A DNA stretch of 64,000 bases from Deltaproteobacteria bacterium HGW-Deltaproteobacteria-15 (GCA_002840535.1 PHBH01000014.1:45252-109251); one strand, 5' to 3'. Positions 9,119 through 18,165 are shown, counted from the stretch's first letter. Program-made: numbers and translations. Notes: generated from the letters alone by a model not told the origin.

Positions 9119-9640
9119 CTACTGCACAATGAATTCCGTAAAATAGATGTTCGTAATTCTGCCTGTCTTCAGATACTGGTTCAGCATGGCCATCATCTCC
9201 ACACGAAGCTGCATCTTTCCGTCCAGGCTGCTGATGTCATCGTAATTCTTGCTGCTCAGGGTAGTCAGAATGGTGTCCTTCAATTGAGGGAGTCTCTTCT
9301 CAATTTCCGGAAGCACCTTGTCATCCGTAAGTTCAAGATCCATCTTCACCTTCAGATATCTTTTGCCAAGGGGGTCGGCCAGGTTCACGATGAATGTATC
9401 CAGGGACCGGATCGGCCCTATTTCCACCTTCTTCTCTGCAGCGGCCGCCGCATGGGCCTTCTTCTTGTCCTTTGTCATCCCCTTGATCAAACCGGAGTTC
9501 CAGGCGTAAAACCCTCCCCCTGCCAGCACCATGGCGGCTACCACGATGATGATGAGCTTCTTGGGGAATTTGCCCTTCTGCGGCTTTTCACTTTCTCCTC
9601 CTCTGGTTTTTTCTTCTTCGGCAGTGTCTTCCTTCACCAT
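9119..9640 (-). CDS. fliL: FliL, stator-associated basal body protein
   Basis: Single-pass membrane protein (173 aa) surrounding the stator. The cytoplasmic start is charged (about 28 residues), one membrane helix covers 29-47 (LIIIVVAAMVLAGGGFYAW), and a periplasmic FliL domain follows (LDTFIVNLADPLGKRYLKVKMDLEL, ending YFTEFIVQ). The AAGGAG ribosome site is well spaced. It lies 65 bases after motA, the place where many relatives have motB. Confidence 0.94.
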   Translation of the reverse strand: MVKEDTAEEEKTRGGESEKPQKGKFPKKLIIIVVAAMVLAGGGFYAWNSGLIKGMTKDKKKAHAAAAAEKKVEIGPIRSLDTFIVNLADPLGKRYLKVKMDLELTDDKVLPEIEKRLPQLKDTILTTLSSKNYDDISSLDGKMQLRVEMMAMLNQYLKTGRITNIYFTEFIVQ

Positions 9641-9705
9641 TTCAGGTCTCCTTCTAGGCCGTTGCGGCTAAATCGCAGAACCCTGTTTCGCGTCCGATGG
9701 TTCTC

Positions 9706-10470
9706 TCATCTGAAAGATGACTCCCTCAATTCCAGCGGGAGGTAGGCATTGAGCTTCTGTTCGATGATTCGCGGGTTGTCTCCCTTAGCAATGGCGATGA
9801 TTCCCTCGGTCATCAGTTCCTTCATCATGACTTCCTGATTGCTCCTTGTCTTGAGTTTCCCTGCAACGGGCAGGCAGAAAAGATTTGCCAGGATGGCGCC
9901 GTAGAAAGTAGTCAGAAGAGCCACGGCCATGGCCGGACCGATGCTGCTGGGATCATCCATCGTTTTCAGCATCTGGACGAGGCCGATGAGTGTTCCGATC
10001 ATTCCGAGCGCCGGAGCGAAGGTGCCCAGGGTTGTGAAGATCTCGGATCCGAGCTTGTGTCTTTCCTGTATGGAGATGATCTCGGTTCCCAGAATTTCTC
10101 TGATGGAATTGGGCTCCAGGCCGTCGACGGAGAGTTGGAGCCCTTTTTTCATGAAGTCGTCTCTCATGTCGCCAATGCTGTTTTCCAGGGCCAGAATCCC
10201 CTCTCTGCGGGCAACGCCCGCCAGGGATACGAAGCTGGAGATCAATCCGTGCACGGTATACCCCTGATGAAAAAAGGCGTTTTTCACAACCTTCAGAACC
10301 CTCAACACCTCCGGCAGCGGGTAATTGATCAACGTTGCCCCGAACGTGCCCCCCAGGACAATCATCATCGAGGGGACGTCAAAAAAGAGCACGATGTCGC
10401 CGCCGATCACGATCGCGGTCAAAACAAGGGCGAACGCGCACACAATTCCAACGACGGTTGCAATATCCAT
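9706..10470 (-). CDS. motA: MotA, flagellar stator protein
   Basis: Stator ion-channel subunit (254 aa). It has four hydrophobic helices (about 5-24, 31-50, 150-172 and 182-205) and a cytoplasmic loop between helices 2 and 3. The segment TFAPALGMIGTLIGLVQML is the conserved third-helix signature. A strong sigma-54 promoter lies 44-58 bases upstream, so motA probably heads the motA-to-flhG transcript. No motB follows; the next gene is fliL. A partner MotB must be encoded outside the window if the motor works. Confidence 0.95.
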   Translation of the reverse strand: MDIATVVGIVCAFALVLTAIVIGGDIVLFFDVPSMMIVLGGTFGATLINYPLPEVLRVLKVVKNAFFHQGYTVHGLISSFVSLAGVARREGILALENSIGDMRDDFMKKGLQLSVDGLEPNSIREILGTEIISIQERHKLGSEIFTTLGTFAPALGMIGTLIGLVQMLKTMDDPSSIGPAMAVALLTTFYGAILANLFCLPVAGKLKTRSNQEVMMKELMTEGIIAIAKGDNPRIIEQKLNAYLPLELRESSFR

Positions 10471-10513
10471 TGATGGACATTCTCCTGTTAATGGATCTGT
10501 GCCCTTGAATGAA

Positions 10514-10528
10514 GCAACCTCTATGCCA
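10514..10528 (-). promoter_or_regulatory. Sigma-54 promoter of motA
   Basis: Read on the minus strand the site is TGGCAT-AGAGG-TTGC, with the invariant GG and GC exactly ten bases apart. It predicts transcription start near 10503 and a ~33-base leader to motA. It is almost identical to the fliK promoter. Confidence 0.85.
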
Positions 10529-10800
10529 TAATCGAGGGAGAGGGAGGGTACAAGATTACTCGCGGAATTTCATTGGTTTCCGGAGGTGTGTGAAGCGCCT
10601 GGGAAGGGCTTGCGTCGGGTTTGAAAGACTCCTCTGTTCATGGACGAGTCAATGGTTTGACGGTAGGGGATTCTCCGGGGAAGATGAACGTCGAACATTG
10701 AACATCGAACGTCCAACATCGAATGGAAATCGGGAACCCGAATCCTAGACTCAGCACCCCGGCCACCTCTTTGCAGTCGGCGGCATTGCTGAATGCTGAT
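10529..10800. repeat. Gap of about 270 bases with a GAACGT/CAACAT word repeat at 10685-10726
   Basis: No gene is visible between the motA promoter and the glycosyltransferase stop. Bases 10685-10726 carry reiterated words GAACGTCGAAC, ATTGAACATCGAAC and GTCCAACATCGAA. They are the complement of the words in the 80-bp array at 38.8-39.2 kb. Confidence 0.6.
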
Positions 10801-12603
10801 CTAAGCCGCCGCCATTTCGGCTTGTCCGACATCGGCATGCGATGACAGCTGCTGGTATCCCGCTTCTCGCAGATACCGGTCCATTTCCTCTATTTTCATC
10901 TCCACCCTGTCGAAGATCTCCTCGCACTGCTTCAGTTCTTTATAACCGAAGTTCCTGCTCCTGTAAGTCACCCCCGCCAGATCGATCACTTCGTTCATGA
11001 GCCAGGGCTTTCGCAAAGGGTCAGACTGGAGATGGTGCAGAGCCTCATCGAAGAATGTAACGACCTGCTGTCGCTCAGGTGAAGGGTTCTGCAACAGCGC
11101 TTTCAGAAAACGGTTTGCAGACACGAAGGAGGCCCGCCAGCCGGGACTCCTTCCGTGCCAAAAAGGCTTTGCAGGGGAAAGGTCCTGGTTCATGATCCGC
11201 AAAAACCCGGCTACCCCGGCCGGTTCATCTCCGATGAAGACCCTGTCGGGAAGATCGTTGAGGCCGATGGATTCGCTCCCGCGAATCGGCAGCCCGCCTC
11301 CGTAGAGGTCGAACACCGCACCAGGTTCCGATTCCAGGTCTCTCTCCAGTTCTCGAAGGGGTGTCAGATACGGCTGCACAGTGAAAACGGTTTGCCCCCA
11401 ACGGTTTTTCATCCTGATATGTCTTCGCGGGTCGAACTGAAATTCCTGCCCGGATGCAAGATGGCCTCCTGCATGGGTCTTGGTGCTCGTCCAGGAGAAG
11501 TCCTGACCCACCAGGAGGATCCTGTCGGTGCCGCACCATCTCAGGAATCGGACGAGCGCCACTCCGGAATTTCCTCCTGCATCCAGTACCGGTTCCTTTC
11601 CGCTGCGGAAATGAGAGGCAAGCCCTGTAATTGTCCAGATGGGGAAAGCCGGTCCCGGATAATTTTTTACCACTTCCGGACAAACGGACGTTGAATAGAT
11701 GAGCGGAATATCGGCTGCCCATTTCGCATCGAGCTCTTCGTAGACCTTGAGCAGGGCGGGAGCGGGGTCGATGACCATGGCGAAGTGCGGTTTCAATTCC
11801 AGCCGGTGCAAGGAAGGCAAGGCCTGCAGGGATGTGCAGAACAGGGCTTTCCCGTTGTGCCCCCTGAGTGCAGGGGCGAACCGCTCAAGAGACGGTCCTG
11901 CACCCAGAACCACTCCGGTGATCCCTTTGGCTTTCCCCTTGAGGGCGGCCGGACTCGATGCTCTTGATGCCCTGCCGAGATTCTGCATCTCGTTCACGAT
12001 CATCTGATCCTGTTGCGAGCGAAATGTGCTGGCATTGATTCTGAGATCTTCCAGGATCTCCCTGCAGCGATCCGTCCAGATCGCATATTCGGGTCCCAGT
12101 TGGAGACTTGGAAGATCTGCCCTCAAGAGTATTTTTCCAAACAAACAGGGGAGGACGAGGCTCGACAAAATATTTCGGACCGAGCCGGAATCAGGGGGCA
12201 GAAAGAGGAGTTTCCCGATTTCCAGAAAAGGGCTGAAATCCGTGTGACCGAGACACGCAAGGAGCAGATCCGCGCGGGGTTCGAGGACCAGCACCTGATG
12301 ACCGCATGGTGTTTTGGGTAGAAGATAGTTGAGGCCATACCCCAGGTTGCACCCGACAATGACCGTCGTGCCCTTTTCCGCGTTCTCCGGAATACGCCAT
12401 TGCTTGTACACCGCCAAGGGGGACAGGGATCGGAGAAGGGACTTGCCCTCGGGCAGCATCCAGTCCAGGAGTCCTTTGCTGTTCCGCATGAGCCTGTCGG
12501 AAGGACCAAGGGAGGCGAGTTGGTCCTGAAGCCACCGGTGGACGAGGGGATTCTTCTTCTCCAGCGCAGCCAGGTTCGATTGCAGGAAAGGATAGGGTCT
12601 CAT
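10801..12603 (-). CDS. DUF115 (MAF_flag10) motility-associated glycosyltransferase-like protein
   Basis: A 600-residue protein of the motility-associated-factor family (DUF115), whose members transfer nonulosonic-acid-type sugars to flagellin in other bacteria. The middle carries the family core: VVLGAGPSLERFAPAL near residues 230-245, a PHFAMVIDPAP segment, and GNSGVALVRFLRWCGTDRILLVGQDFSW. I chose the ATG at 12603 because the longer frame would start with TTG inside a perfect hairpin. It sits between flgE and motA, so a role in flagellin glycosylation is likely, but the sugar and target are unknown. Confidence 0.82.
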   Translation of the reverse strand: MRPYPFLQSNLAALEKKNPLVHRWLQDQLASLGPSDRLMRNSKGLLDWMLPEGKSLLRSLSPLAVYKQWRIPENAEKGTTVIVGCNLGYGLNYLLPKTPCGHQVLVLEPRADLLLACLGHTDFSPFLEIGKLLFLPPDSGSVRNILSSLVLPCLFGKILLRADLPSLQLGPEYAIWTDRCREILEDLRINASTFRSQQDQMIVNEMQNLGRASRASSPAALKGKAKGITGVVLGAGPSLERFAPALRGHNGKALFCTSLQALPSLHRLELKPHFAMVIDPAPALLKVYEELDAKWAADIPLIYSTSVCPEVVKNYPGPAFPIWTITGLASHFRSGKEPVLDAGGNSGVALVRFLRWCGTDRILLVGQDFSWTSTKTHAGGHLASGQEFQFDPRRHIRMKNRWGQTVFTVQPYLTPLRELERDLESEPGAVFDLYGGGLPIRGSESIGLNDLPDRVFIGDEPAGVAGFLRIMNQDLSPAKPFWHGRSPGWRASFVSANRFLKALLQNPSPERQQVVTFFDEALHHLQSDPLRKPWLMNEVIDLAGVTYRSRNFGYKELKQCEEIFDRVEMKIEEMDRYLREAGYQQLSSHADVGQAEMAAA

Positions 12604-12626
12604 GCTGATGGCCCTTTCAGGTCGTA

Positions 12627-12658
12627 AGGTTGGAGGCAAACGCTCTTGCCTCCAACCT
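12627..12658. terminator. Perfect 13-bp hairpin after flgE
   Basis: Arms AGGTTGGAGGCAA and TTGCCTCCAACCT flank a six-base loop, between flgE and the glycosyltransferase gene. A smaller palindrome, GGAGCG-AA-CGCTCC, follows at 12669-12682. There is no T-run, so it may be an attenuator or mRNA-processing hairpin and not a full terminator. Confidence 0.45.
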
Positions 12659-12707
12659 GGAGTAGTCCGGAGCGAACGCTCCTCAAGCTTGGAGCCGCGA
12701 AACGGTG

Positions 12708-14090
12708 CTATCTCTTCAGATTGATCAGTTCCTGAAGCATGGAATCGACCACGGTGATGATTTTGGAGTTTGCCTGAAATCCCCGCTGGGTCGAAATCAT
12801 CTTCACAAATTCAGTGGCCATATCCACGTTTGACTGCTCGAGGGAGTTGGGCGCGATGCTTCCCAACCCGTTTGTGCCGGGCCTGTTCGTGATGGCATCC
12901 CCGCTCTCCCTTGTAGACTTGAACAGGTTCCCGCCTTCTTTGTAAAGGCCCTGCTCATTGGTGAATTTGGCGAGGGCTACCCTGTAGAGAGGGAGGAGCT
13001 GGCCGTTGGAGTAGGTCCCGGTGATGATCCCGTCCACGTCCACGTTAACACCCTGAAGGTCTCCTGCGCCGTAGCCATTGGCTGACTGAAAGGTGGTTGT
13101 GGATGCCCTCGCAAACTGGGTGGTGGAAAGGGAGCCGTTGACCCAGGCCGATCCATCGAACCGGGACCCGAAATCGAGAGCAACGTCCATCGGGGTCCCG
13201 CTGATAAACTCCGGCCCAAAGGTGAAGTAGCCGTCGGTCATGGTCCCTGCGCTCCAGGCATCGCCGCTCATGGTGCTCATTGTGACGTCGGTGATGACGC
13301 CTGATCCGGTGCTGAACTGGACAGTGCCCCTGGCCAGCATCCCTGCATTCACGCCGGTGTTGCTCAGGTCCTCGTCGGGATTGCAGGTCACGATGTACTC
13401 ATAGGCCGAGGCGGTATCCGCCTTGTCGAAATAGATGGTGACGTCATGGGTGCTGCCCAGGGAGTCATACACCTTCATGGTGGTCTGGTACTCATAGGTC
13501 GACTCACCGAGGGGTGTTTCAGCTGTTCCGTCCCACTCCCCCGATAGAGCCGAAACGCCGGCGGTGTTGTTATCCCCATCGGAATCCAGGTTCACGATTA
13601 CCTTGACCGTGTCCGTCTCAGAAGGAGGCGATGTGAACGAGCTGAGCAGAATATCTTCGATTGAGCCGATGTCTTCACCGTCTTCATCCAGTTCCCACCC
13701 CTGGACCACATAACCTTCGGGGTTGATCAGGTAGCCATCTTTGTCGAACCGGAAGTTGCCCGCCCTCGTATAGTAGAGATTGTCGCTTGCCGACTCCCTT
13801 ATGACGAAGAATCCCTCTCCTCCTACTGCCAGGTCGGTCGTGTTGCCGGTGGATTCGAATGAGCCTTGCTCAAAAGAGCTGTAGATGTCCCCGAGAGCCG
13901 TTCCCCTTCCCACCTGGGATGTTCCAGACATTGTGGAAGTGGACTGGCTGAGCAGGTCCTGGAAGGTGAAAGTGCTGTTCTTGAATCCGACCGTGTTCAC
14001 ATTGGCGATGTTGTCGCCGATGATCTGCATGGCGTTTCCTAGGGTGCTCAACCCGCTGATCCCCGAGAAGAGTGCGCTTGACAGTGCCAT
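12708..14090 (-). CDS. flgE: FlgE, flagellar hook protein
   Basis: Hook subunit (460 aa). The N-terminal rod/hook helix (SALFSGISGLSTLGNAMQIIGDNIANVNTVGFK) and the C-terminal helix (NSLEQSNVDMATEFVKMISTQRGFQANSKIITVVDSMLQELINLKR) are both intact. The central domains are rich in D, T, S and G, as is usual. It is cotranscribed with flgD 62 bases upstream and fliK, an order that matches hook assembly (ruler, cap, hook). Confidence 0.97.
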   Translation of the reverse strand: MALSSALFSGISGLSTLGNAMQIIGDNIANVNTVGFKNSTFTFQDLLSQSTSTMSGTSQVGRGTALGDIYSSFEQGSFESTGNTTDLAVGGEGFFVIRESASDNLYYTRAGNFRFDKDGYLINPEGYVVQGWELDEDGEDIGSIEDILLSSFTSPPSETDTVKVIVNLDSDGDNNTAGVSALSGEWDGTAETPLGESTYEYQTTMKVYDSLGSTHDVTIYFDKADTASAYEYIVTCNPDEDLSNTGVNAGMLARGTVQFSTGSGVITDVTMSTMSGDAWSAGTMTDGYFTFGPEFISGTPMDVALDFGSRFDGSAWVNGSLSTTQFARASTTTFQSANGYGAGDLQGVNVDVDGIITGTYSNGQLLPLYRVALAKFTNEQGLYKEGGNLFKSTRESGDAITNRPGTNGLGSIAPNSLEQSNVDMATEFVKMISTQRGFQANSKIITVVDSMLQELINLKR

Positions 14091-14152
14091 ATCCTATCCT
14101 CCTGTAGACGAATGTCCTCTGGTTCGTGCTGTATTTGGAATCGAGTTGCTTT

Positions 14153-14836
14153 TCAAAATGATTCAGGCTCTTGTACAACCGGATTTATGACCTCCATGAC
14201 ATCGGAGAGGGATACGGGGACATGCCCGATGTAGAGGCTTGCCGTTCCACCCTCCAGATTCACGCCGGTCACTGTTCCGGAAACCCGGGGATCCCCATTT
14301 ACCATCTCTCCGGTCGCGGTCCTGGCGACGACGCTGAAGCGGTAGGTCCCGGGAGACAGGAGATTGCCGCTTCCGTCTCGCCCGTCCCATTGGAAGGAAT
14401 TCGGACCTTCCTCCACTGTTCCAAGGGGTATGGTTCTCACGAGATACCCATCCTGATTCATGATGGCCGCTGTGCACTCGCCCTTCTCCTCCAGCGCGAA
14501 AAGGCCGGAAACAACCTTTCCCTGCTCCAGTTGGAGGGAATCTCCCCTGGCAACAATCTCCTTCCCGATGAACTCGATGCCCTGAAGACGGGAGGCATCA
14601 TCCTGGCTCGTCTTCAGCAGTTCAAGCGTCTCGTTGACATTAAAGAGCTGCTCCAGGCTGCTGAATTGCGCGAGTTGTGCAGCGAATTCCTGACCCTGCA
14701 TGGGGTTCAGGGGGTCCTGGTTTTTCAATTGGGCAACAAACATGGTGAGGAAATCGTCCTTACCAAGATCCCTGGATTTGGTCGCTGCCGCGGTTTCGGT
14801 CCATCCGGTCTGTCCTAATCCCTGTACTCCGTCCAT
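14153..14836 (-). CDS. flgD: FlgD, hook-capping protein
   Basis: Hook cap scaffold (227 aa) needed for FlgE polymerisation. The N-terminal FlgD signature is clear (LGKDDFLTMFVAQLKNQDPLNPMQGQEFAAQLAQFSSLEQL). A FlgD Ig-like/tudor region follows with FQWDGRDGSGNLLSPGTYRFSV. I chose the ATG at 14836, which has a GGGAGG ribosome site six bases upstream. A GTG at 14863 that overlaps the fliK stop would add nine residues. Confidence 0.95.
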   Translation of the reverse strand: MDGVQGLGQTGWTETAAATKSRDLGKDDFLTMFVAQLKNQDPLNPMQGQEFAAQLAQFSSLEQLFNVNETLELLKTSQDDASRLQGIEFIGKEIVARGDSLQLEQGKVVSGLFALEEKGECTAAIMNQDGYLVRTIPLGTVEEGPNSFQWDGRDGSGNLLSPGTYRFSVVARTATGEMVNGDPRVSGTVTGVNLEGGTASLYIGHVPVSLSDVMEVINPVVQEPESF

Positions 14837-14859
14837 GAAATCCTCCCTTTGATATACGC

Positions 14860-16539
14860 TCACACGATCATGTCTATCTGCGACAGCGAAAGCCTCCGGG
14901 TAAGCGGCTTCCCTGTTTCCGTTTTCGACGAACTCTCCTCTTCATCCTCTTTCCTCGAAGAGTGTCCTTTCTGGTGACCTGCCGTCCATGTCTGCTCCTT
15001 TGAGAACGGATTCTGCTCCAGTCCGATCATGACGTCGAATCGATCAATGACGAGTCCACTGTCGGCCAGCTGTTGTTTGAGCTGTCCGAGGTTCGCATCC
15101 AGCAACTCCTTGACCTGGGGGTTTTCCGCTCTCAACTGAGCCTGCAGGTGGCCTTGCTTGATCACGAGGTCAATATCCAGGCGGCCCAGTTCAGGAGGAG
15201 AAATGTGGATCCTTCCCTTTTGCTCTCCTCCCTGGATCATCCATAGCATCCTCTCGATAACCTTCGGCAGAGGGTCTGGGAGGGACACCGCTTCCCTGGC
15301 TGAGGTTGCCGCCACGGCTTCAGAATTGCTTTTCTGAAGCCTGACCGCGGACAGATCGCCCGTCATGCCTTCCACCGTTTGACCGGCTTTGGAATCGATC
15401 TGGACCGGTTTTCTTGATCCGACGGCCTCTCCATTTTCCAGGGTTGTCTTTTTCTCTTCCGAGACCCGCATGGGATCCACCGTCACAGACTTCGCCCTCT
15501 GCTCTCCAGACGTCTTGGAGATCCCTTCCTCCTGCAACCATTCCTTCTTCAGCCCCTCTTTCCCGAGCACCTTTTCTTTTTGCAGAATCTGAAGGATCCT
15601 TTCACGCGTTTCATCGGTGACAGGTTTGCGGTCCGAACTGATCACGACCTTTTCCATCAGCGCCTTGGCATCCGCTTCCGCTTTCCTTGCCCCCTCAGGA
15701 TCCACCCCCGCGTTTTTCGAAATGGTTCTTGCATGACTTGCCGTAAGGGTCTCCAGGAAGGATTTGATTTCCTGAGGCTGCATGCCTTTTTCCCGGAGCA
15801 GCGTGCCTATTTCTTCCCTGATCTGCTTCTGTCCCTCTTGACCGGCCTGGGCCAGATCGCTCACGAGTTTCTTCACATCAGGATCCGCAGCGATCTTCGA
15901 TAGGTCCTTGGCTGAGCCCTGAACCTGGGAGCGCTCCAGTATGGAGGAGAGGAGCGATTTCGAATCCACACCCGGGAGGATTGCCGACAGGGAGCCGGAG
16001 AGCTTTTCAAGGGAAAGCTCGCCCTTTCTCGTGAAAGCGCTCTCGATGATCTCCTTGATCTTTCCCGCGCCAAGACCCATCGCCGCAAGGGCCTCTCCGA
16101 TCTGCGGGATATCTTTTGCATCGATCACGAAACTTTCGTTGTCCTTACCGGACTTTTCACTCTTCTGCAGCCTGGCAAACAGCCTGTCGATGCGAATGGA
16201 TCCGTCCTTCTCACTCAAGGAGGCGATGAGGCGCTCGATCTCTTCCTTGTTGAAGCCCTGTCCCTCGAGCAGGGCGGTAAGCTCGGGGATAGCCGATTTC
16301 GGCAGCCTGAGTTGACCCAGAGGCACGCCAAGCCGGCGGAGACTGGATTCCATCGTGGATGTACCGGTTTCCTCCGCAGCCCTGTCGCCGCGATTCAGTG
16401 ATGACGCCTTTCCCGAGTTCGCGCTTTTCTCCAGAAGACTCCTGAACAGCTGGTTGGACGGATCACCGGGCGTGCTGCCCGTTGAAGCAATTTTGTCGCT
16501 GAACAAATCAGCCATTAAATTCATCGCTACCTGTTCCAT
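14860..16539 (-). CDS. fliK: FliK, hook-length control protein
   Basis: Hook-length ruler (559 aa). The long middle is polar and low in cysteine. The C-terminal Flg_hook domain is recognisable (GRIHISPPELGRLDIDLVIKQGHLQAQLRAENPQVKELL). The frame is open upstream to 16782, but I place the start at 16539 (MEQVAMNLMADLFSDK). That ATG has a CAGGAG ribosome site, and a sigma-54 promoter lies 37-51 bases upstream, inside the longer frame. It heads the fliK-flgD-flgE transcript. Confidence 0.88.
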   Translation of the reverse strand: MEQVAMNLMADLFSDKIASTGSTPGDPSNQLFRSLLEKSANSGKASSLNRGDRAAEETGTSTMESSLRRLGVPLGQLRLPKSAIPELTALLEGQGFNKEEIERLIASLSEKDGSIRIDRLFARLQKSEKSGKDNESFVIDAKDIPQIGEALAAMGLGAGKIKEIIESAFTRKGELSLEKLSGSLSAILPGVDSKSLLSSILERSQVQGSAKDLSKIAADPDVKKLVSDLAQAGQEGQKQIREEIGTLLREKGMQPQEIKSFLETLTASHARTISKNAGVDPEGARKAEADAKALMEKVVISSDRKPVTDETRERILQILQKEKVLGKEGLKKEWLQEEGISKTSGEQRAKSVTVDPMRVSEEKKTTLENGEAVGSRKPVQIDSKAGQTVEGMTGDLSAVRLQKSNSEAVAATSAREAVSLPDPLPKVIERMLWMIQGGEQKGRIHISPPELGRLDIDLVIKQGHLQAQLRAENPQVKELLDANLGQLKQQLADSGLVIDRFDVMIGLEQNPFSKEQTWTAGHQKGHSSRKEDEEESSSKTETGKPLTRRLSLSQIDMIV

Positions 16540-16575
16540 GCTCGCTCCTGATTTGCTTTGTGGCTTGCGGTAGGA

Positions 16576-16590
16576 GCAACCTCTGTGCCA
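16576..16590 (-). promoter_or_regulatory. Sigma-54 promoter of fliK-flgD-flgE
   Basis: On the minus strand the site reads TGGCAC-AGAGG-TTGC, a full match to the -24/-12 consensus with GG-N10-GC spacing. Predicted start of transcription is near 16565, leaving a ~26-base leader. Its position rules out starts of fliK upstream of 16565. Confidence 0.88.
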
Positions 16591-16828
16591 GAAACACCCG
16601 GGCCATGGATTCATTGATTTTTCAACAGGTTGTTTAGAAGCGGACCGTTTAGGCCAAACAGAGGAAAAGGTAAATTCTGCCTGCGGAGGAGGGAAGGCGG
16701 GGCAAAAATTGCCTGACGACTTGTTCCTTTCAGGGCGCCTCTCGCCGGGGCTTGGAGACAGAGCGGCAGTGGATGCAAGCAATCCATCTCACAAAAAACT
16801 CTGACATGAAATCCTGCACTCCACGATC

Positions 16829-16857
16829 TTGAACCGGCACAGTTGCTGTGCTATATT
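16829..16857 (+). promoter_or_regulatory. Promoter and operator of the vapBC pair
   Basis: A -35 TTGAAC and -10 TATATT are separated by 17 bases. The spacer contains the inverted repeat GCACAG-TTG-CTGTGC (16837-16851), well placed for autorepression by the antitoxin or the toxin-antitoxin complex. The rest of 16591-16828 holds nothing recognisable. Confidence 0.65.
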
Positions 16858-16878
16858 TCGGTTAATCGGAGGATTCTA

Positions 16879-17109
16879 ATGGCCAACATCACGCTCAAAG
16901 TCAATGAGGAACTCCTGAAGAAAGCCCGTCGATTGGCTCTCAAAAGGAAGACTTCCATCAATGCCGTAGTGAAAAGAGGTCTCGAAGAATTCGTATCCGG
17001 AGATCTCAACCGCGAAGCGGCGGCACAGGGCTTGGAGTCCTTCTTCCGACGAAGCAGGGCCAGGGTCGGCGCAAGGACCTGGACGAGAGACGAACTCCAT
17101 GAGAGATAA
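16879..17109 (+). CDS. vapB: VapB-like ribbon-helix-helix antitoxin
   Basis: Small antitoxin (76 aa). The N-terminal 40 residues have the look of a ribbon-helix-helix DNA-binding domain (ITLKVNEELLKKARRLALKRKTSINAVVKRGLEEF). The C-terminal part is likely the toxin-wrapping tail. I chose the ATG at 16879, which has GGAGG six bases upstream; an in-frame TTG at 16843 lies inside the operator. Its last 11 bases overlap the toxin gene, as in many vapBC operons. It is the first gene of the island between motE and fliK. Confidence 0.82.
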   Translation: MANITLKVNEELLKKARRLALKRKTSINAVVKRGLEEFVSGDLNREAAAQGLESFFRRSRARVGARTWTRDELHER

Positions 17110-17536
17110 GGTCTTTCTTGATACCAACATCTTGATTTACTCCGTTGACGCTTCCCCTGACCAGAAAGCCAAAGCGGCTATCGCACAGGAATTAATCAAG
17201 CAACATATCAGGGGCGGCACCGGCGTGATCAGCATTCAGGTCCTCCAGGAATTTTACCAGGTCTCGACTCAAAAGATTAAAGTGCCGCTTTCAATGGAGG
17301 ATGCTCTGGAATACCTTCATTACATGGCGGTACTCGAAACGGTCCACCATGATTTCACCATGCTTGTCAATGCCGTCTACCTTCTCAAAAAGCACAAGCT
17401 CTCCTTATGGGACGCGCTCATCGTCCAGGCTGCAGCCGCAGCAAAATGCTCTCTCCTGCTGACGGAAGATCTCCAAGACGGACTCCGTGTCGGCGATCTG
17501 ACCGTAAGGAATCCGTTCATTCCTCAATCAGAATAA
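17099..17536 (+). CDS. vapC: VapC-like PIN-domain toxin
   Basis: PIN-domain ribonuclease toxin (145 aa). The acidic metal-binding residues are present: D8 in FLDTNILIY, E51 in VLQEFYQ, D105 in LSLWDALIV and D124 in LLTEDLQDG. The length is typical. It is translationally coupled to vapB by the 11-base overlap. The RNA target cannot be predicted from the sequence. Confidence 0.9.
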   Translation: MRDKVFLDTNILIYSVDASPDQKAKAAIAQELIKQHIRGGTGVISIQVLQEFYQVSTQKIKVPLSMEDALEYLHYMAVLETVHHDFTMLVNAVYLLKKHKLSLWDALIVQAAAAAKCSLLLTEDLQDGLRVGDLTVRNPFIPQSE

Positions 17537-17541
17537 GCAGA

Positions 17542-17770
17542 TCAGGACGGACACGGCATGAATATTTCATCCAGTTGAACAGCACGTTTGCCTCTCAGGA
17601 CGCTTGTGAGCATGGCTACTCCTTGTTCCGTAAACGCCATTGGCTTGTATCCTGGACCCGCCAAACGAGACCCTGTCGGATTTGCCTCGCTCAAGGAGCC
17701 CAATGTAATTCCGAGAGTGCCCCACAATCTCAGCCAGCTGCTTTTGACTCAGCCCCTTCCTTCTCCTTTA
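17542..17770 (-). pseudogene. Mosaic remnant: XRE helix-turn-helix piece joined to an ORF6N piece
   Basis: Two broken gene pieces lie side by side on the minus strand in different frames. About 17675-17765 encodes GLSQKQLAEIVGHSRNYIGL followed by LERGKSD, a Cro/cI (XRE) helix-turn-helix. About 17590-17650 encodes GYKPMAFTEQGVAMLTSVL, the C-terminal signature of ORF6N/KilA-N-type DNA-binding proteins. Neither piece has a full domain or convincing start. More ORF6N remnants lie at the other end of the island. Confidence 0.6.
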
Positions 17771-17805
17771 TTCAGAATAAGAGAACAGATATTCAGGGGC
17801 CAAAG

Positions 17806-18165
17806 TCAGGACGGAGAGGTTAATCCATGCCTCGTTAGGCATCTCGACCAGGACATTGCCCTAAGGAGTATCCCCGATTTTCCGGAATGTCTTGCCGAAC
17901 CCGATCTTTCCATTCTTGGAGACCACTCGCGAAGAGGCAGATCGCTGCTCCTCTTCCCGGCGCAAAAGGGACATCCCTGCCCTCGGGTTCTGTTATAGGC
18001 TCTTGCTTCCCACTCGTGCCCCTTTTCGCATATCCACCAGAACTTGCTGCTGGAGAAAGGCGCCACCTCTTCAGGCTTCACACTCCCGTTCCTGGTGGGA
18101 TGCCACTCCTTGCGCAGATCCGGGTTCCCATTCACCAAATTGTAACTTTTCGTCGCCCTCCTCAT
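17806..18165 (-). pseudogene. Zinc-ribbon (DUF4379-like) protein, probably truncated
   Basis: The first ~65 residues match one unit of the probable zinc-ribbon repeat family: NPDLRKEWHPTRNGSVKPEEVAPFSSS, then WWICEKGHEWEARAYNRTRGQGCPFC. The ribbon cysteines present are C46 and the CPFC pair. The family normally has several such units, but after the CPFC motif the sequence loses all resemblance and becomes arginine- and serine-rich, which suggests truncation or a frameshift. Bases 17771-17830 in another frame end a different short open frame. Function is unknown; relatives are often found near mobile or defence genes. Confidence 0.5.

Noticed and set aside
10509..10748. Short plus-strand frame in the motA upstream gap
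   Set aside because: It spans the sigma-54 promoter and the word repeat and has no recognisable protein features.
16543..16782. N-terminal extension of FliK
   Set aside because: It contains the sigma-54 promoter of the gene and has no resemblance to FliK.
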